Position numbers and translations under genes: made by a program. Shown one piece after another: positions 9,200 through 17,995 of a stretch of DNA of 64,000 bases. Where the stretch lies: contig JAVWHX010000001.1 of assembly GCA_036639875.1 (NCBI GenBank), forward strand, positions 62,001-126,000, written 5' to 3'. Position 1 is the first letter of the stretch. Each line of letters opens with the position of its first letter. A model generated the notes under the pieces. It searched no databases. It was not told where the DNA came from and saw only the letters and a program-made list of their open reading frames with translations. This DNA comes from JAVWHX01 sp036639875 (GTDB taxonomy: Bacteria > Bacillota_I > Bacilli_A > Erysipelotrichales > Coprobacillaceae).

Positions 9200-9412
9200 A
9201 GTAAATAAAAACGCCCTTAAAATCTAAGGACGTATAAATACGCGGTACCACCTTAGTTCATACTTCTTTATAAGTATGCCCTCTTACATCTTAACGCGAT
9301 TAACGGTTACTTTCATAACATCCTCCAAAGTGTCCCATAACTTCCTCTCGTTGTTTTCACCACCCACAACGTCTCTATAAGATTTCATTACTTATGCTTT
9401 TTCAACAGATTA
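9200..9412 (-). promoter_or_regulatory. T-box leader of the hisS-aspS operon
   Basis: On the minus strand the conserved T-box AAGGTGGTACCGCG lies at 9241-9254. It is followed by a terminator with arms ACGTCCTTA and TAAGGGCGT and a T run (9206-9233), 25 bases before the hisS ribosome site. The specifier region reads GGGACACTTTGGAGG. By alignment with the B. subtilis glyQS layout from memory, GAC (9332-9334) sits in the specifier position, while CAC (9330-9332) overlaps it. Uncharged tRNA binding should favour the antiterminator and allow transcription. Which codon is read, His or Asp, is inferred rather than shown. Confidence 0.92.
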
Positions 9413-9419
9413 TACATGG

Positions 9420-9448
9420 ATTATATAGTAAATATGTAGAAATTGCAA
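9420..9448 (-). promoter_or_regulatory. Sigma-A promoter of the hisS T-box transcript
   Basis: Minus strand TTGCAA (9443-9448), 17-bp spacer, then TATAAT (9420-9425). It lies just after the stop codon of the VanZ-like gene and would start the leader near 9412. Confidence 0.75.
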
Positions 9449-9449
9449 C

Positions 9450-10064
9450 TTAAAATCCACGTATTAATGATAATATTGGTGAACCTATAAAGAAATAAAC
9501 AATACAAATCACAATAATTTGTAAAGTACCATGATATTGTGTAATCTTATTTTGATCATCTAATTCAAATATATTAACCTTTTTGAAAAAAACTTTATAA
9601 ATGATATACCCTAATAGTATGCCTATAGTATTAGTAACAATATCATTTATATCTGATGCACGATGATTAAATAATTGACTTATCTCAATAAGTAAAGACA
9701 AAGAAAATCCTGAAATGAGAACTAAATAAAGTTTTCTTGCATTCTTCCATAACAACGGAAGAATAATTCCTAACGGTATAAACATAATCATATTCATTAT
9801 ACATTCATAAGAAAAAATATTCTCTAAATATAAAACAAAGTTCATATGTTTATATGGTAATAATAAAATTTGATTTATCCCTGATATCCCTGTAATAGTA
9901 AATATAGCAATTAATAAACAAATCAATAATTGATAACCAATAATAAAACCAACTTCCACCTTGATTTGTTTCTTCTTATAATATTGTAGTAAGATAACTT
10001 CCAATAAACAAAATAAAAAGAATAAAAATATATAATTCGCTAATGATTCAATAATATAACTCAT
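9450..10064 (-). CDS. VanZ-like integral membrane protein
   Basis: A protein of about 204 residues with five or six hydrophobic segments. The central part (NMIMFIPLGIILPLLW, then LVLISGFSLSLLIEISQLF and ASDINDIVTNTIGILLGYII) carries the VanZ-family pattern: Phe-x-Pro-Leu-Gly, a glutamate in a helix followed by Gln, and Asp-Asn/Asp-Val-x-x-Asn-Thr. VanZ gives low teicoplanin resistance, but most family members are uncharacterised. The start at 10064 is six bases after GAGGTG; an in-frame GTG lies at 10073. Most likely monocistronic. Confidence 0.85.
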   Translation of the reverse strand: MSYIIESLANYIFLFFLFCLLEVILLQYYKKKQIKVEVGFIIGYQLLICLLIAIFTITGISGINQILLLPYKHMNFVLYLENIFSYECIMNMIMFIPLGIILPLLWKNARKLYLVLISGFSLSLLIEISQLFNHRASDINDIVTNTIGILLGYIIYKVFFKKVNIFELDDQNKITQYHGTLQIIVICIVYFFIGSPILSLIRGF

Positions 10065-10144
10065 AATATTCACCTCAGCTAAATCATAACTAAAAAGCTA
10101 TAACTAAGTTTTTACGAAATAGTAAATATTTTCTTAAGGAACTA

Positions 10145-10175
10145 TTAAAAAGGTAGAAGCACTTGCTTCTACCTT
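10145..10175 (-). terminator. Terminator of a putative small minus-strand transcript
   Basis: AAGGTAGAAGC and GCTTCTACCTT form a perfect 11-bp stem. On the minus strand it is followed by TTTTTAAT; the + side has no T run. A second small hairpin (AGAAAGAATTTCTTTCT, 10181-10197) lies just upstream in the minus direction. No annotated minus gene directly precedes it, so it marks the end of the small transcript beginning near 10600. Confidence 0.7.
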
Positions 10176-10440
10176 CACCAAGAAAGAATTTCTTTCTATG
10201 AGATTTATCTATATAAATCAAACCATTATTCCTAATAACAATATATGAATCGATTATCATTTCATTTCCTTGGGTTTTTCACTTTAATTTATGTAATAGA
10301 AATACTAATAACTTCATCTCAATATCATTACAGTTCTCATGAAGGATGTTTGCATCTTTTCAATAAAGTGATTTCATATAACTATGATCTTTCTTTATCA
10401 TATCATGAATTTTTTTATATTCAAGGCCTATTCTTTAGGC

Positions 10441-10551
10441 CTATTGTATTCCAGGGGGTAGTAATTCTCGCATTACTTTTTCTCTTGGAAGATACAAAGC
10501 CATTATATCTGGTCTTAAACTTATACAATTCTCTTTCTTTACCTCAATCAT
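10441..10551 (-). CDS. Putative 36-residue peptide behind a strong ribosome site
   Basis: The ATG at 10551 follows AAAGGAGG with eight-base spacing and the frame closes with TAG at 10441-10443. The peptide begins MIEVKKENCISLRPDIM and ends RELLPPGIQ; no family was recognised. Immediately after the stop is a small hairpin GGCCTA-AAGAA-TAGGCC (10424-10440), followed by about 250 bases without a convincing gene and then the terminator at 10145. The same reading frame continues after several stops, so it could instead be the 5' remnant of a decayed gene. A perfect cre match lies 66 bases upstream. Real translation is plausible because of the ribosome site, but unproven. Confidence 0.4.
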   Translation of the reverse strand: MIEVKKENCISLRPDIMALYLPREKVMRELLPPGIQ

Positions 10552-10616
10552 ATTTAAGACCTCCTTTCATGTCCTTTGTCTTCTACACCTATATAATAAC
10601 ACAAACTCATTTAAAA

Positions 10617-10630
10617 TGAAAGCGTTTACA
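10617..10630. promoter_or_regulatory. Perfect cre site (CcpA operator)
   Basis: TGAAAGCGTTTACA matches the cre consensus TGWAANCGNTNWCA at every position and, being palindromic, on both strands. It lies between the end of relA (10659) and the 36-residue frame, about where the -35 region of a minus transcript would be. The ccpA gene is in this same window. Confidence 0.75.
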
Positions 10631-10658
10631 CTTTCATATTTTGAAAAAAAGAATTATT

Positions 10659-12875
10659 CTAATGAATAACCCTCTTAATCTCATAAATACCTTGTATTTT
10701 ATTAAGATTATCAATTGTATTCTGCAATATTTCAGCATTTTCAACCGATAAAGTTAAATGAATATGTGCATCCATATCTTGTATATTTGCATTAATATTT
10801 AGAATATTAACTTTCACTTGTCCAAGAACAGTAATCATATCATTTAATAAATTAGGTCTATCTAATCCTAATAATTCAATATCAACTTCAAAGCGTTTTT
10901 CTGTAATATTTGTATAATCCCAATAGACATCAATCAACCTTCCCTTTTCTGCTTCTTTCAAGTTAGGACAATTTGCTCTATGAACCTTTATCCCCTGTCC
11001 TTTAGAAACATATCCAACAATAGGATCACCAGGAATTGGATTACAACATTTAGATAATTGAACCTTTAAACCATCAACACCATTTACACTAATTCCTAAA
11101 CGACTACTTGTTTTCTTTGCATTATTAACAATATTGTTATTCTTTTTAAGCATCTTAGAAAGATTATCAAAGAAGCTAGAATGATTAGGAGAAACTTTAT
11201 CTAATAAAGTTGAAGGACTAGCAATCTTTTTACCAATAACTAATAATAATTCTTCAAAGTTATTTGTTCCAAATGAACCATAATATGATTTATATGTTTC
11301 AGGATCCAAATATTTCTTTTCATCAAGTTCTCTTTTCTTAATTTCTTCTTTAAGAAGTCTTTTTCCTTCTTCAAGTGTTTCTTTCTGAGTTTCTACATCT
11401 TTTTTAGAAACATATTGTCTTATTTTATTTCTTGCTCCAGCAGTTTGAACGAATTTTAACCAATCTTCATTAGGTCCAGAATTTTTATTTGTTCTAATTT
11501 CACAAATATCTCCAGTATTTAACTTTGTATTAATTGGCACCATGACATTATTAACAATAGCACCAACAGCATGATGTCCAACTTCTGTATGAATACGATA
11601 AGCAAAATCAATAGGTGTTGAACCATTAGGAAGCTCAACAATCTTTCCTTGAGGAGTCATAACATAAACATTTGCTTCAAAGATATCTCTTCTTAAAGTA
11701 TCATAAAATTCTTTGGCATCACCATCTTTGATTTCATCACTCAATGTAATAAAATCTCCAAGCCATTGTAATTTTTCACCAATTTCCTTTTGTTCTTGTT
11801 TAGATGAATAATTTTTATTTTCTTTATAACGCCAATGTGAAGCAACACCACGTTCAGCAAGTTCATCCATTTCTTCAGTTCTAATCTGAATTTCAAATAT
11901 ATGACCAAGTTCACCTATAATAGCAGTGTGTAACGATTGATACATATTTGGTTTAGGCATTGCAATATAGTCCTTAAATCTACCCGGTAGAGGACGATAG
12001 TAATCATGAATAATACCTAAAACTTCATAACATTTCATCTTATCTTTTAAGATAACTCTTAAAGCATTCAAATCATATAATTCATCAAATCTTTTATGTT
12101 TAATAACCATTTTTTTATAGATACTATAAATATGTTTTGCTCTACCCTTAATCCGATACTCAATATGATGTTTATCTAATATTTCCTTGACAGAAACAAC
12201 CATCTTATCAACAGCTTCTTTTCTCTCACTACGTTTTTCTTCTAAAAGTTCAGAAATTTCTTTATAAGCTTTTGGATCAAGATAATATAATGATAAATCT
12301 TCTAATTCAATACGTATATCATTAATCCCTAAACGATGAGCTATAGGTGCATAAACTTCTAACGTTTCTCTTGCGATACGTTGTTGTTTATCTGGACGCA
12401 TAAATTCAAGAGTACGCATATTATGCAAACGATCAGCTAACTTAATCAAAATAACGCGAATATCTTTAGCCATCGCAATATATATCTTACGATGATTTTC
12501 AGCATAAACATCAGCTTCATCTTTAAAAGGCATTTTATTAATCTTTGTAACACCTTCGACCAATGTTGTGATTTCTTCACCAAAACGTTTAACCATCTCT
12601 TCACGGCTAACATCACAATCTTCCATCACATCATGTAATAAACCAGCAGCAATAGTATGAGGACCAGTTTCTAAAGTCGAAAGAATATAAGCAACCCATA
12701 TTAAATGAATTGTATAAGGTTCTCCACTTTTTCTTTTTTGATCAACATGTTGAATCATAATAAAATCATATGCTTCTTTAATTAAATCAATACTTTCTTT
12801 TTTGGTAATATAAGTTGAACACACTTTTAAAACATCTTCAATACTCACTTGTTCATGAATTTCCTTAAATTCCAT
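10659..12875 (-). CDS. relA: Bifunctional (p)ppGpp synthetase/hydrolase RelA/SpoT
   Basis: Makes and degrades the stringent-response alarmone (p)ppGpp in the cytoplasm. From the N-terminus: HD hydrolase domain (HDVMEDCD at about residue 81), synthetase domain (RFKDYIAMPKPNMYQSLHT, the RxKD form of bifunctional long RSH proteins), TGS domain (VMTPQGKIVELPNGSTPIDFAY), zinc-finger/CC region (SKCCNPIPGDPIVGY) and a C-terminal ACT domain. About 738 residues, as in Bacillus Rel. The start was chosen at 12875 because GGAGG is seven bases upstream; ATG at 12881 is too close. It follows apt and recJ as in Bacillus, but a terminator after apt and a TATAAT nearby suggest its own promoter. Confidence 0.95.
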   Translation of the reverse strand: MEFKEIHEQVSIEDVLKVCSTYITKKESIDLIKEAYDFIMIQHVDQKRKSGEPYTIHLIWVAYILSTLETGPHTIAAGLLHDVMEDCDVSREEMVKRFGEEITTLVEGVTKINKMPFKDEADVYAENHRKIYIAMAKDIRVILIKLADRLHNMRTLEFMRPDKQQRIARETLEVYAPIAHRLGINDIRIELEDLSLYYLDPKAYKEISELLEEKRSERKEAVDKMVVSVKEILDKHHIEYRIKGRAKHIYSIYKKMVIKHKRFDELYDLNALRVILKDKMKCYEVLGIIHDYYRPLPGRFKDYIAMPKPNMYQSLHTAIIGELGHIFEIQIRTEEMDELAERGVASHWRYKENKNYSSKQEQKEIGEKLQWLGDFITLSDEIKDGDAKEFYDTLRRDIFEANVYVMTPQGKIVELPNGSTPIDFAYRIHTEVGHHAVGAIVNNVMVPINTKLNTGDICEIRTNKNSGPNEDWLKFVQTAGARNKIRQYVSKKDVETQKETLEEGKRLLKEEIKKRELDEKKYLDPETYKSYYGSFGTNNFEELLLVIGKKIASPSTLLDKVSPNHSSFFDNLSKMLKKNNNIVNNAKKTSSRLGISVNGVDGLKVQLSKCCNPIPGDPIVGYVSKGQGIKVHRANCPNLKEAEKGRLIDVYWDYTNITEKRFEVDIELLGLDRPNLLNDMITVLGQVKVNILNINANIQDMDAHIHLTLSVENAEILQNTIDNLNKIQGIYEIKRVIH

Positions 12876-12941
12876 ATTCATTCCTCCTCTCCCTATACAT
12901 TTATATACCACAAATCATTATATTTATCACTTATTATAATA

Positions 12942-12966
12942 AATAAAAAGAGACAATGTCTCTTTT
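12942..12966 (-). terminator. Terminator after apt
   Basis: AAAAGAGACA and TGTCTCTTTT pair around ATG and are followed on the minus strand by a T-rich run, right after the apt stop codon. Confidence 0.75.
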
Positions 12967-13479
12967 TTAATATTTTAAGACAGAGTAAATATCATAACCT
13001 TTTAATAAATCTTTTCCTTTTAAATCAACCAATTCAACAAGAAAAGCAATCCCTACGACATTTCCACCCATTTCTTCAATTAATGAAACAGCTGCTTCCA
13101 CAGTACCTCCAGTAGCAAGCAAATCATCAACAATAAGTACATTTTGACCTGCTTGAATACTGTCTTTATGCATAAAAATTTCATTATGACCATATTCTAA
13201 ATCATATTTCTTACTTACAGTTTCTCTAGGTAATTTCCCAGGTTTTCTTACTGGTACAAATCCAGCATTAAGTTCAATCGCAACAGGACAACCAAATAAA
13301 AATCCACGTGCTTCAGGTCCTACAACCACATCAACATTCTTATCCTTTGCATAATCAGATAATAAACGGATAGATTCTTGATAAGCTTCTTTATTAGCCA
13401 TCAAAGGTGTTACATCTCTAAAGACAATTCCTTCTGTAGGAAAATCTACAATATCAGCAATATATTTTTTCAAATCCAT
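12967..13479 (-). CDS. apt: Adenine phosphoribosyltransferase
   Basis: Salvages adenine to AMP using PRPP in the cytoplasm. It has FPTEGIVFRDVTPL at the N-terminus, GPEARGFLFG, and the PRPP-binding loop VLIVDDLLATGGT (about residues 115-127); 170 residues is the usual Apt length. It lies between recJ and relA in the conserved recJ-apt-relA order, which links purine salvage with ppGpp control. Confidence 0.95.
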   Translation of the reverse strand: MDLKKYIADIVDFPTEGIVFRDVTPLMANKEAYQESIRLLSDYAKDKNVDVVVGPEARGFLFGCPVAIELNAGFVPVRKPGKLPRETVSKKYDLEYGHNEIFMHKDSIQAGQNVLIVDDLLATGGTVEAAVSLIEEMGGNVVGIAFLVELVDLKGKDLLKGYDIYSVLKY

Positions 13480-13539
13480 AACTCAAAAGCCTCCTTGTTT
13501 TTTATATTATACCAAAAAATCAATCAATAATAAAGATTT

Positions 13540-15162
13540 CTAAATGATATCTTTAACAATAAAATTAATTGTCTTTTTATTTCTAAACTCATTAATACTT
13601 AAACTCCCTACAATACTTATTTTTTCTTTAGAAGAAAGTTCATCAAATAACTCTCCTTTATTAAACAACAAAGCAGATAATTTAACATTTAATAAATCAA
13701 TATCTATCTTTAGATGTTTACCCTCACTTAACTTATAAAGTTGTGATATTGGCATTTCACTTAAACAATACAGTGGTTCTTCATTACACATTCCAAAAGG
13801 TTCAAGAAGTGATAAAGATTCAATATTTTCAATCGTTAAATCATTTTCATCAATTAATAAAGCACTCTTAGATGATTCTAAAACAACATCTTTTAAAGCA
13901 TCTTCAATACATTGACAAAACTCCTCATAATGATCTTGATGAACACTAAAACCACCTGCTAAAGAATGCCCTCCATAAGTCTCTAAATAATCTTGATTTT
14001 CATTAAAGAACTCATGTAAAGAAAAACCTTCAACACTTCTTGCACTGCCTTTATGTATTTGTTTAACTTTATCATAATGCATAACAAAACTTGGTCTTTC
14101 ATATTCTCTTGTATACTTTCCAGCAATCAATCCAATTAAACCTTCATGAACATCTTCACTAGAATAATAAAGAAACAAATCATTCATAGCAGAAGAAGCT
14201 ATGTTATATTGTTGATTTGTGAGAGCTTGTCTTTTACTGTTAATTTCACCAGCAAGAGTTGAGACCTTCATCATTAATGATCTATCAGCATCCTTTAAAA
14301 AATATTTAACTAAAATATTAGGATTACATAATTCTGGTAATCTCCCAAAAGAATTAATCTTAGGCGCAATCATAAACCCTAATGATGTTGTTGTATAAGA
14401 TTGTTGATCACCTAATAACAACTCTAAAGCAGGATATTTCTCTTCTTGCATAAAGATTAATGCTCTTTTAACTAGTGATCTATTTTCATCTAATAATGGC
14501 ATCATATCAGATACTGTTGTAATAGCTGCTAAACAAAATAAATATTTATCTTGTTTTCTCATTAACGCTACTGCAAGTTTATAAGCGACAAACCCTCCAG
14601 ATATCTCCTTAAAAGGATATTCAGGAGATAATTTCGTATGAATAAAAGAAAATGCATCAGGTAAATCAGTATCAAACTGATGATGATCAGTAACGATAAC
14701 ATCTACTTCTAATTCATTTGCACATTCAATCGCATCAAAAGCTTTTACTCCATTATCAACAGTAATAATCAAAGTATAGCCTTTTTTAGCCATTTGTTTC
14801 ACTCTTAATTCATTTAAACCATATCCATCATCAAAACGATTAGGGATATGATATCCTACTTCTACTCCAAGTTCTAAAAAAGCTTGAACCAATATTGTTG
14901 TTGCTAAAATACCATCACAATCATAATCACCATAAATACAAATCTTTTCATCATTTTCAATTGCTTCTTGAATTCTTTCAAGTGTCGCATCACTTTCTTC
15001 AAATAATGAAAAATCGTGATAAATTAAACGTGAATTCATAAAGCTTTGTAAAGCTTCTTCATCTAATTGACGATCCTCAATCACTTTTGCTAATAAAGAA
15101 TTGATATGATATTGATTTTGTATATCTTGATATAATTTTGGTTTTATTATTTTATATTCCAT
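13540..15162 (-). CDS. recJ: Single-stranded-DNA exonuclease RecJ
   Basis: A 5'-3' exonuclease of the DHH superfamily used in recombination and mismatch repair. Motifs: CIYGDYDCDGILA (about residues 75-87, metal-binding Asp cluster), TVDNGV, VTDHH (residues 157-161), PKINSFGRL, and the DHHA1 motif GGHSLAGGFSV. The C-terminal part is OB-like. At 540 residues it is nearer E. coli RecJ than the longer Bacillus protein, so the extra C-terminal region is absent. Downstream is apt; upstream is comN across a terminator. Confidence 0.93.
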   Translation of the reverse strand: MEYKIIKPKLYQDIQNQYHINSLLAKVIEDRQLDEEALQSFMNSRLIYHDFSLFEESDATLERIQEAIENDEKICIYGDYDCDGILATTILVQAFLELGVEVGYHIPNRFDDGYGLNELRVKQMAKKGYTLIITVDNGVKAFDAIECANELEVDVIVTDHHQFDTDLPDAFSFIHTKLSPEYPFKEISGGFVAYKLAVALMRKQDKYLFCLAAITTVSDMMPLLDENRSLVKRALIFMQEEKYPALELLLGDQQSYTTTSLGFMIAPKINSFGRLPELCNPNILVKYFLKDADRSLMMKVSTLAGEINSKRQALTNQQYNIASSAMNDLFLYYSSEDVHEGLIGLIAGKYTREYERPSFVMHYDKVKQIHKGSARSVEGFSLHEFFNENQDYLETYGGHSLAGGFSVHQDHYEEFCQCIEDALKDVVLESSKSALLIDENDLTIENIESLSLLEPFGMCNEEPLYCLSEMPISQLYKLSEGKHLKIDIDLLNVKLSALLFNKGELFDELSSKEKISIVGSLSINEFRNKKTINFIVKDII

Positions 15163-15178
15163 GAATTTCTCCTCAAAA

Positions 15179-15206
15179 AGAAAAATAACTGTTCAAACAG
15201 TTATTT
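15179..15206 (-). terminator. Terminator overlapping the comN stop
   Basis: AAATAACTG (15183-15191) and CAGTTATTT (15198-15206) with a six-base loop; the minus strand continues TTTTCTTTTT. It separates comN from recJ. Confidence 0.75.
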
Positions 15207-15488
15207 AGCAATTAACTCACTGAAATCATCTATCTTCATAGATGAAGCTTCCTTAATAACTTTAAGTTTTAAATAATCAAAAACTTCTGAAAAATGAAGT
15301 GACATAATATCATTAATGACATCACACATCACTAATGTATCTTCATCTTTCCATTTAATTGTATATAAATAATCCTTGATATCTTCACTATTGATAGTTT
15401 GAATTCCCTCAGTTTTAAACTCTTTAGCCTTCACTCTCATCAAAAAAAGAATATCTAGTGGTAAGTTATTCTTTAAATCAATTTCCAT
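15201..15488 (-). CDS. comN: ComN-like post-transcriptional regulator
   Basis: A 95-residue soluble protein with segments LFLMRVKAKEFKTEGI and SEDIKDYLYTIKWKD that match the ComN/YrzD post-transcriptional regulator family, involved in Bacillus in control of comE mRNA and pole-associated localisation. The place in the gene order between spoVB and recJ is the same as in Bacillus, which is the strongest support. Start ATG at 15488 is preceded by an AAGTG-type site. Whether competence genes are its target here is unknown. Confidence 0.65.
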   Translation of the reverse strand: MEIDLKNNLPLDILFLMRVKAKEFKTEGIQTINSEDIKDYLYTIKWKDEDTLVMCDVINDIMSLHFSEVFDYLKLKVIKEASSMKIDDFSELIAK

Positions 15489-15567
15489 TATTTACACTTC
15501 CTAACATAATTCTTCCATTTCCCACATAATTATTATAAAGGAAATTCGACAATAAAGGAAGTGTTTT

Positions 15568-16872
15568 ATGAAAAGAAAATTAATTAATTCATTTATTATA
15601 TTAAGCGGAAGTACCCTCATCACCAAAGTCTTTTCCATCCTTAATAGAATGATGTTATCAAGACTATTAGATCAAAATGGAATGGCTTTATATATCCTCA
15701 TTATCCCTACTCTATCACTCTGTATTACCCTTGCCCAATTCTCTATACCCTCTGCAGTATTTAGACTCATATCCCATCCAAAATACAACAATAAAAAAGT
15801 CATTATTTCAGCAATATTAATATGTCTAACCTCGTGTTTATTGATTATGGGAGCACTATTATTATTCTCTAATATGATTGCTCATAACTTCTTAAAACAA
15901 GACCAAGCCTACCTTCCTTTGCTTGCAATGATCCCCTTTATTCCATTAGTTGGAATAAGTGGTATCATTAAAAATTATTATCTAGGTAAAGAAGATGTGT
16001 GGACATTATCAGTTTCACAATTATTAGAAGAAATCGCAAGAATCATCTTTACTTATTTTATGATTCAATCATTTGCTTCTTTAGATATGACATATCTTGT
16101 TGCAATCGCAATTATTGCTATGAGTGTTGGAGAATTAGTATCAATTCTTTATTTGTATTTTAAAATGCATCGTAAAATTAATATTGGTTATCATCCTATT
16201 GAATACTTTAAAGAACACTTTATATTGAAAGATATGATGAATATTGCATTGCCATTAACTGGTTCAAGAATTTTACATTCTTGTTATAACTTTATTGAAC
16301 CTATTGTTTTGGTTTATATCTTGACCAATCTTTCTATGAGTGAATCTCAAGTTCATCTTGAATATGCTATTATTAGTGGATATGTGATTTCGATACTCGT
16401 CACCCCTACCTTCTTCAATAATGTTGTTTTAAGATTATTACTCCCAATCTTAAATAAGGATATCGCTTATCATAAACATCGGGATTTAAGAAGACATGTT
16501 ATTTATGGTGTTATTGTTTGCTTTTTTATCAGCCTACCATTTACATTATTATTCTATTTCTATGGAGATAAATGTTTAATGATTATGTACAATACAACCC
16601 AAGGATTTGATTACCTTAAATATATGTGCATTCCTTTTACACTCTTTTATTTACAAACACCTCTAAGCGCAACATTACAAGCTCTTAACAAAAATAAAGA
16701 TATGTTCTTTATGAGCACCTTAGAATGTATTATTGAATTTGTACTGCTTATTATCCTTACTCCTTATTATCATGTCTTAAGTGTTGCAATTGTCATGTTA
16801 GTCGGTTTATTTGTAACACTATTTTTATCTTGTTATCACGTTTATAAATATGTATACAAAGAAAGCAAGTAG
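15568..16872 (+). CDS. spoVB: SpoVB-type polysaccharide flippase (MOP superfamily)
   Basis: A multi-pass membrane protein of 434 residues with about twelve to fourteen hydrophobic segments, starting INSFIILSGSTLITKVFSIL, the typical N-terminus of SpoVB/MurJ-like exporters. SpoVB is thought to flip lipid-linked precursors for spore cortex peptidoglycan. The gene diverges from comN as in the Bacillus spoVB region. AAAGGAAG precedes the ATG with normal spacing. The assignment to spoVB rather than another MOP flippase rests mainly on synteny and the N-terminal sequence. Confidence 0.75.
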   Translation: MKRKLINSFIILSGSTLITKVFSILNRMMLSRLLDQNGMALYILIIPTLSLCITLAQFSIPSAVFRLISHPKYNNKKVIISAILICLTSCLLIMGALLLFSNMIAHNFLKQDQAYLPLLAMIPFIPLVGISGIIKNYYLGKEDVWTLSVSQLLEEIARIIFTYFMIQSFASLDMTYLVAIAIIAMSVGELVSILYLYFKMHRKINIGYHPIEYFKEHFILKDMMNIALPLTGSRILHSCYNFIEPIVLVYILTNLSMSESQVHLEYAIISGYVISILVTPTFFNNVVLRLLLPILNKDIAYHKHRDLRRHVIYGVIVCFFISLPFTLLFYFYGDKCLMIMYNTTQGFDYLKYMCIPFTLFYLQTPLSATLQALNKNKDMFFMSTLECIIEFVLLIILTPYYHVLSVAIVMLVGLFVTLFLSCYHVYKYVYKESK

Positions 16873-16887
16873 AAATCTACTTGCTTT
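16862..16887. terminator. Convergent hairpin between spoVB and the aminotransferase gene
   Basis: AAAGCAAGTAG and CTACTTGCTTT form a perfect 11-bp stem with a four-base loop covering both stop codons. The T tract is weak on each side, so efficiency is uncertain. Confidence 0.6.
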
Positions 16888-17995
16888 GTGCTTTTAACCA
16901 ATTTGAGAAAGCTTCTAATCCTGCTTTAACATATTCTTCTTTTTGTGTTAATCCAAATCTTAAATGATTTTCAATTCCAAAAGTTGCTCCAGGCACAAAG
17001 AAGATCCCTGTTTCCTTTTGAAGCTTTTCACAAAATTCTTTTGAAGGTATATCAAGATTATATTTCAAGAAACAAACAGTTCCATCTTTAGGAATAACAC
17101 ATGAAATATGTTCTTCGTGTGATAACCACTCTTTTAAAAACTCTTTATTCTTCTTACAAATTTCTAAACTTCTTTTAAGAATCTTATTTTTATTTTCTAA
17201 AACTAAACAAGCAAGATAATCATCAAGTGGTCCACTGCTAATAATATGATAATCTCTTCTTAAATCAATACGATGGATAATTTCTTTTGAAGATTTTATC
17301 CAACCCAATCTTAATCCAGCAAAAGAAAAGACTTTTGATAAACTTTGAGTCACAATTGCTTTATCATAATAATCTGCAAATGATGGAGACATACTCTTTG
17401 TCTCAGTGTTTACACCTCGATATATCTCATCACACAAAATATAACAATCATGCTTTTTAGCAAGTTCAATAATCTCTAACATCATATCAAAAGGAATTGT
17501 TGTTCCTGTTGGATTATTTGGTGAATTTAAACAAATCATTTTGGTATGTGGTTGAACAACTTTAACAAATTGTTCAAATGAAGGCATCCAATTTTTATCT
17601 TCATCTAATTCCACAAAACTCACTTCACAACCAAGTGATTTAGGAAAATCAAAGAGTTGTTGATAAGTTGGAAACAAACTTACAACATGATCACCAGGCT
17701 CTAATAATTCAATCATGACAAGTTCATTAGCATTAATAGCACCATGTGTAATCGTAATATTATCTTCACTACCATTTTCATACAAGGATAATATAGCTTG
17801 CTTTAATCTCGTTGAACCAACTATTGGACCATAGTCCATTGTCATATTCATTATAGTAGAAGAAATATCTTCATCGACATATTGCTGAAGGTCATTTAAA
17901 GATAAAGATGACACGCATGTTTCTGTAAGATTATACTTACAATCAATTTCATGCTCTGTCATCCATGTTTCTACTTCAAACTCATTAATTTTCAT
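16877..17995 (-). CDS. PLP-dependent class I/II aminotransferase
   Basis: A fold-type I aminotransferase of 372 residues. Visible motifs are YGPIVGSTRLKQAI, LNSPNNPTGT (substrate/PLP loop), CDEIYRG (PLP-binding Asp-Glu-x-Tyr) and SLSKVFSFAGLRLGW with the Schiff-base Lys at about residue 221. The ATG overlaps the stop codon of the ABC ATPase gene (TAATG), so it is translated with the transporter genes and lies behind the same T-box. This implies that its substrate is related to the transported amino acid, with arginine suggested by the candidate CGC specifier. The exact reaction cannot be read from the sequence. Confidence 0.85.
   Translation of the reverse strand: MKINEFEVETWMTEHEIDCKYNLTETCVSSLSLNDLQQYVDEDISSTIMNMTMDYGPIVGSTRLKQAILSLYENGSEDNITITHGAINANELVMIELLEPGDHVVSLFPTYQQLFDFPKSLGCEVSFVELDEDKNWMPSFEQFVKVVQPHTKMICLNSPNNPTGTTIPFDMMLEIIELAKKHDCYILCDEIYRGVNTETKSMSPSFADYYDKAIVTQSLSKVFSFAGLRLGWIKSSKEIIHRIDLRRDYHIISSGPLDDYLACLVLENKNKILKRSLEICKKNKEFLKEWLSHEEHISCVIPKDGTVCFLKYNLDIPSKEFCEKLQKETGIFFVPGATFGIENHLRFGLTQKEEYVKAGLEAFSNWLKAQSK

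Noticed and set aside
10081..10254. A 56-residue minus-strand frame starting after AAGGAAATGAA
   Set aside because: The strong terminator hairpin at 10145-10175 lies inside it, so it would not be fully transcribed.
10245..10619. A + strand open frame of 124 codons opposite the small transcript
   Set aside because: It has no ribosome site before its ATG, is hydrophobic only because of AT-rich sequence, and the minus strand holds the better signals (ribosome site, hairpin, terminator).
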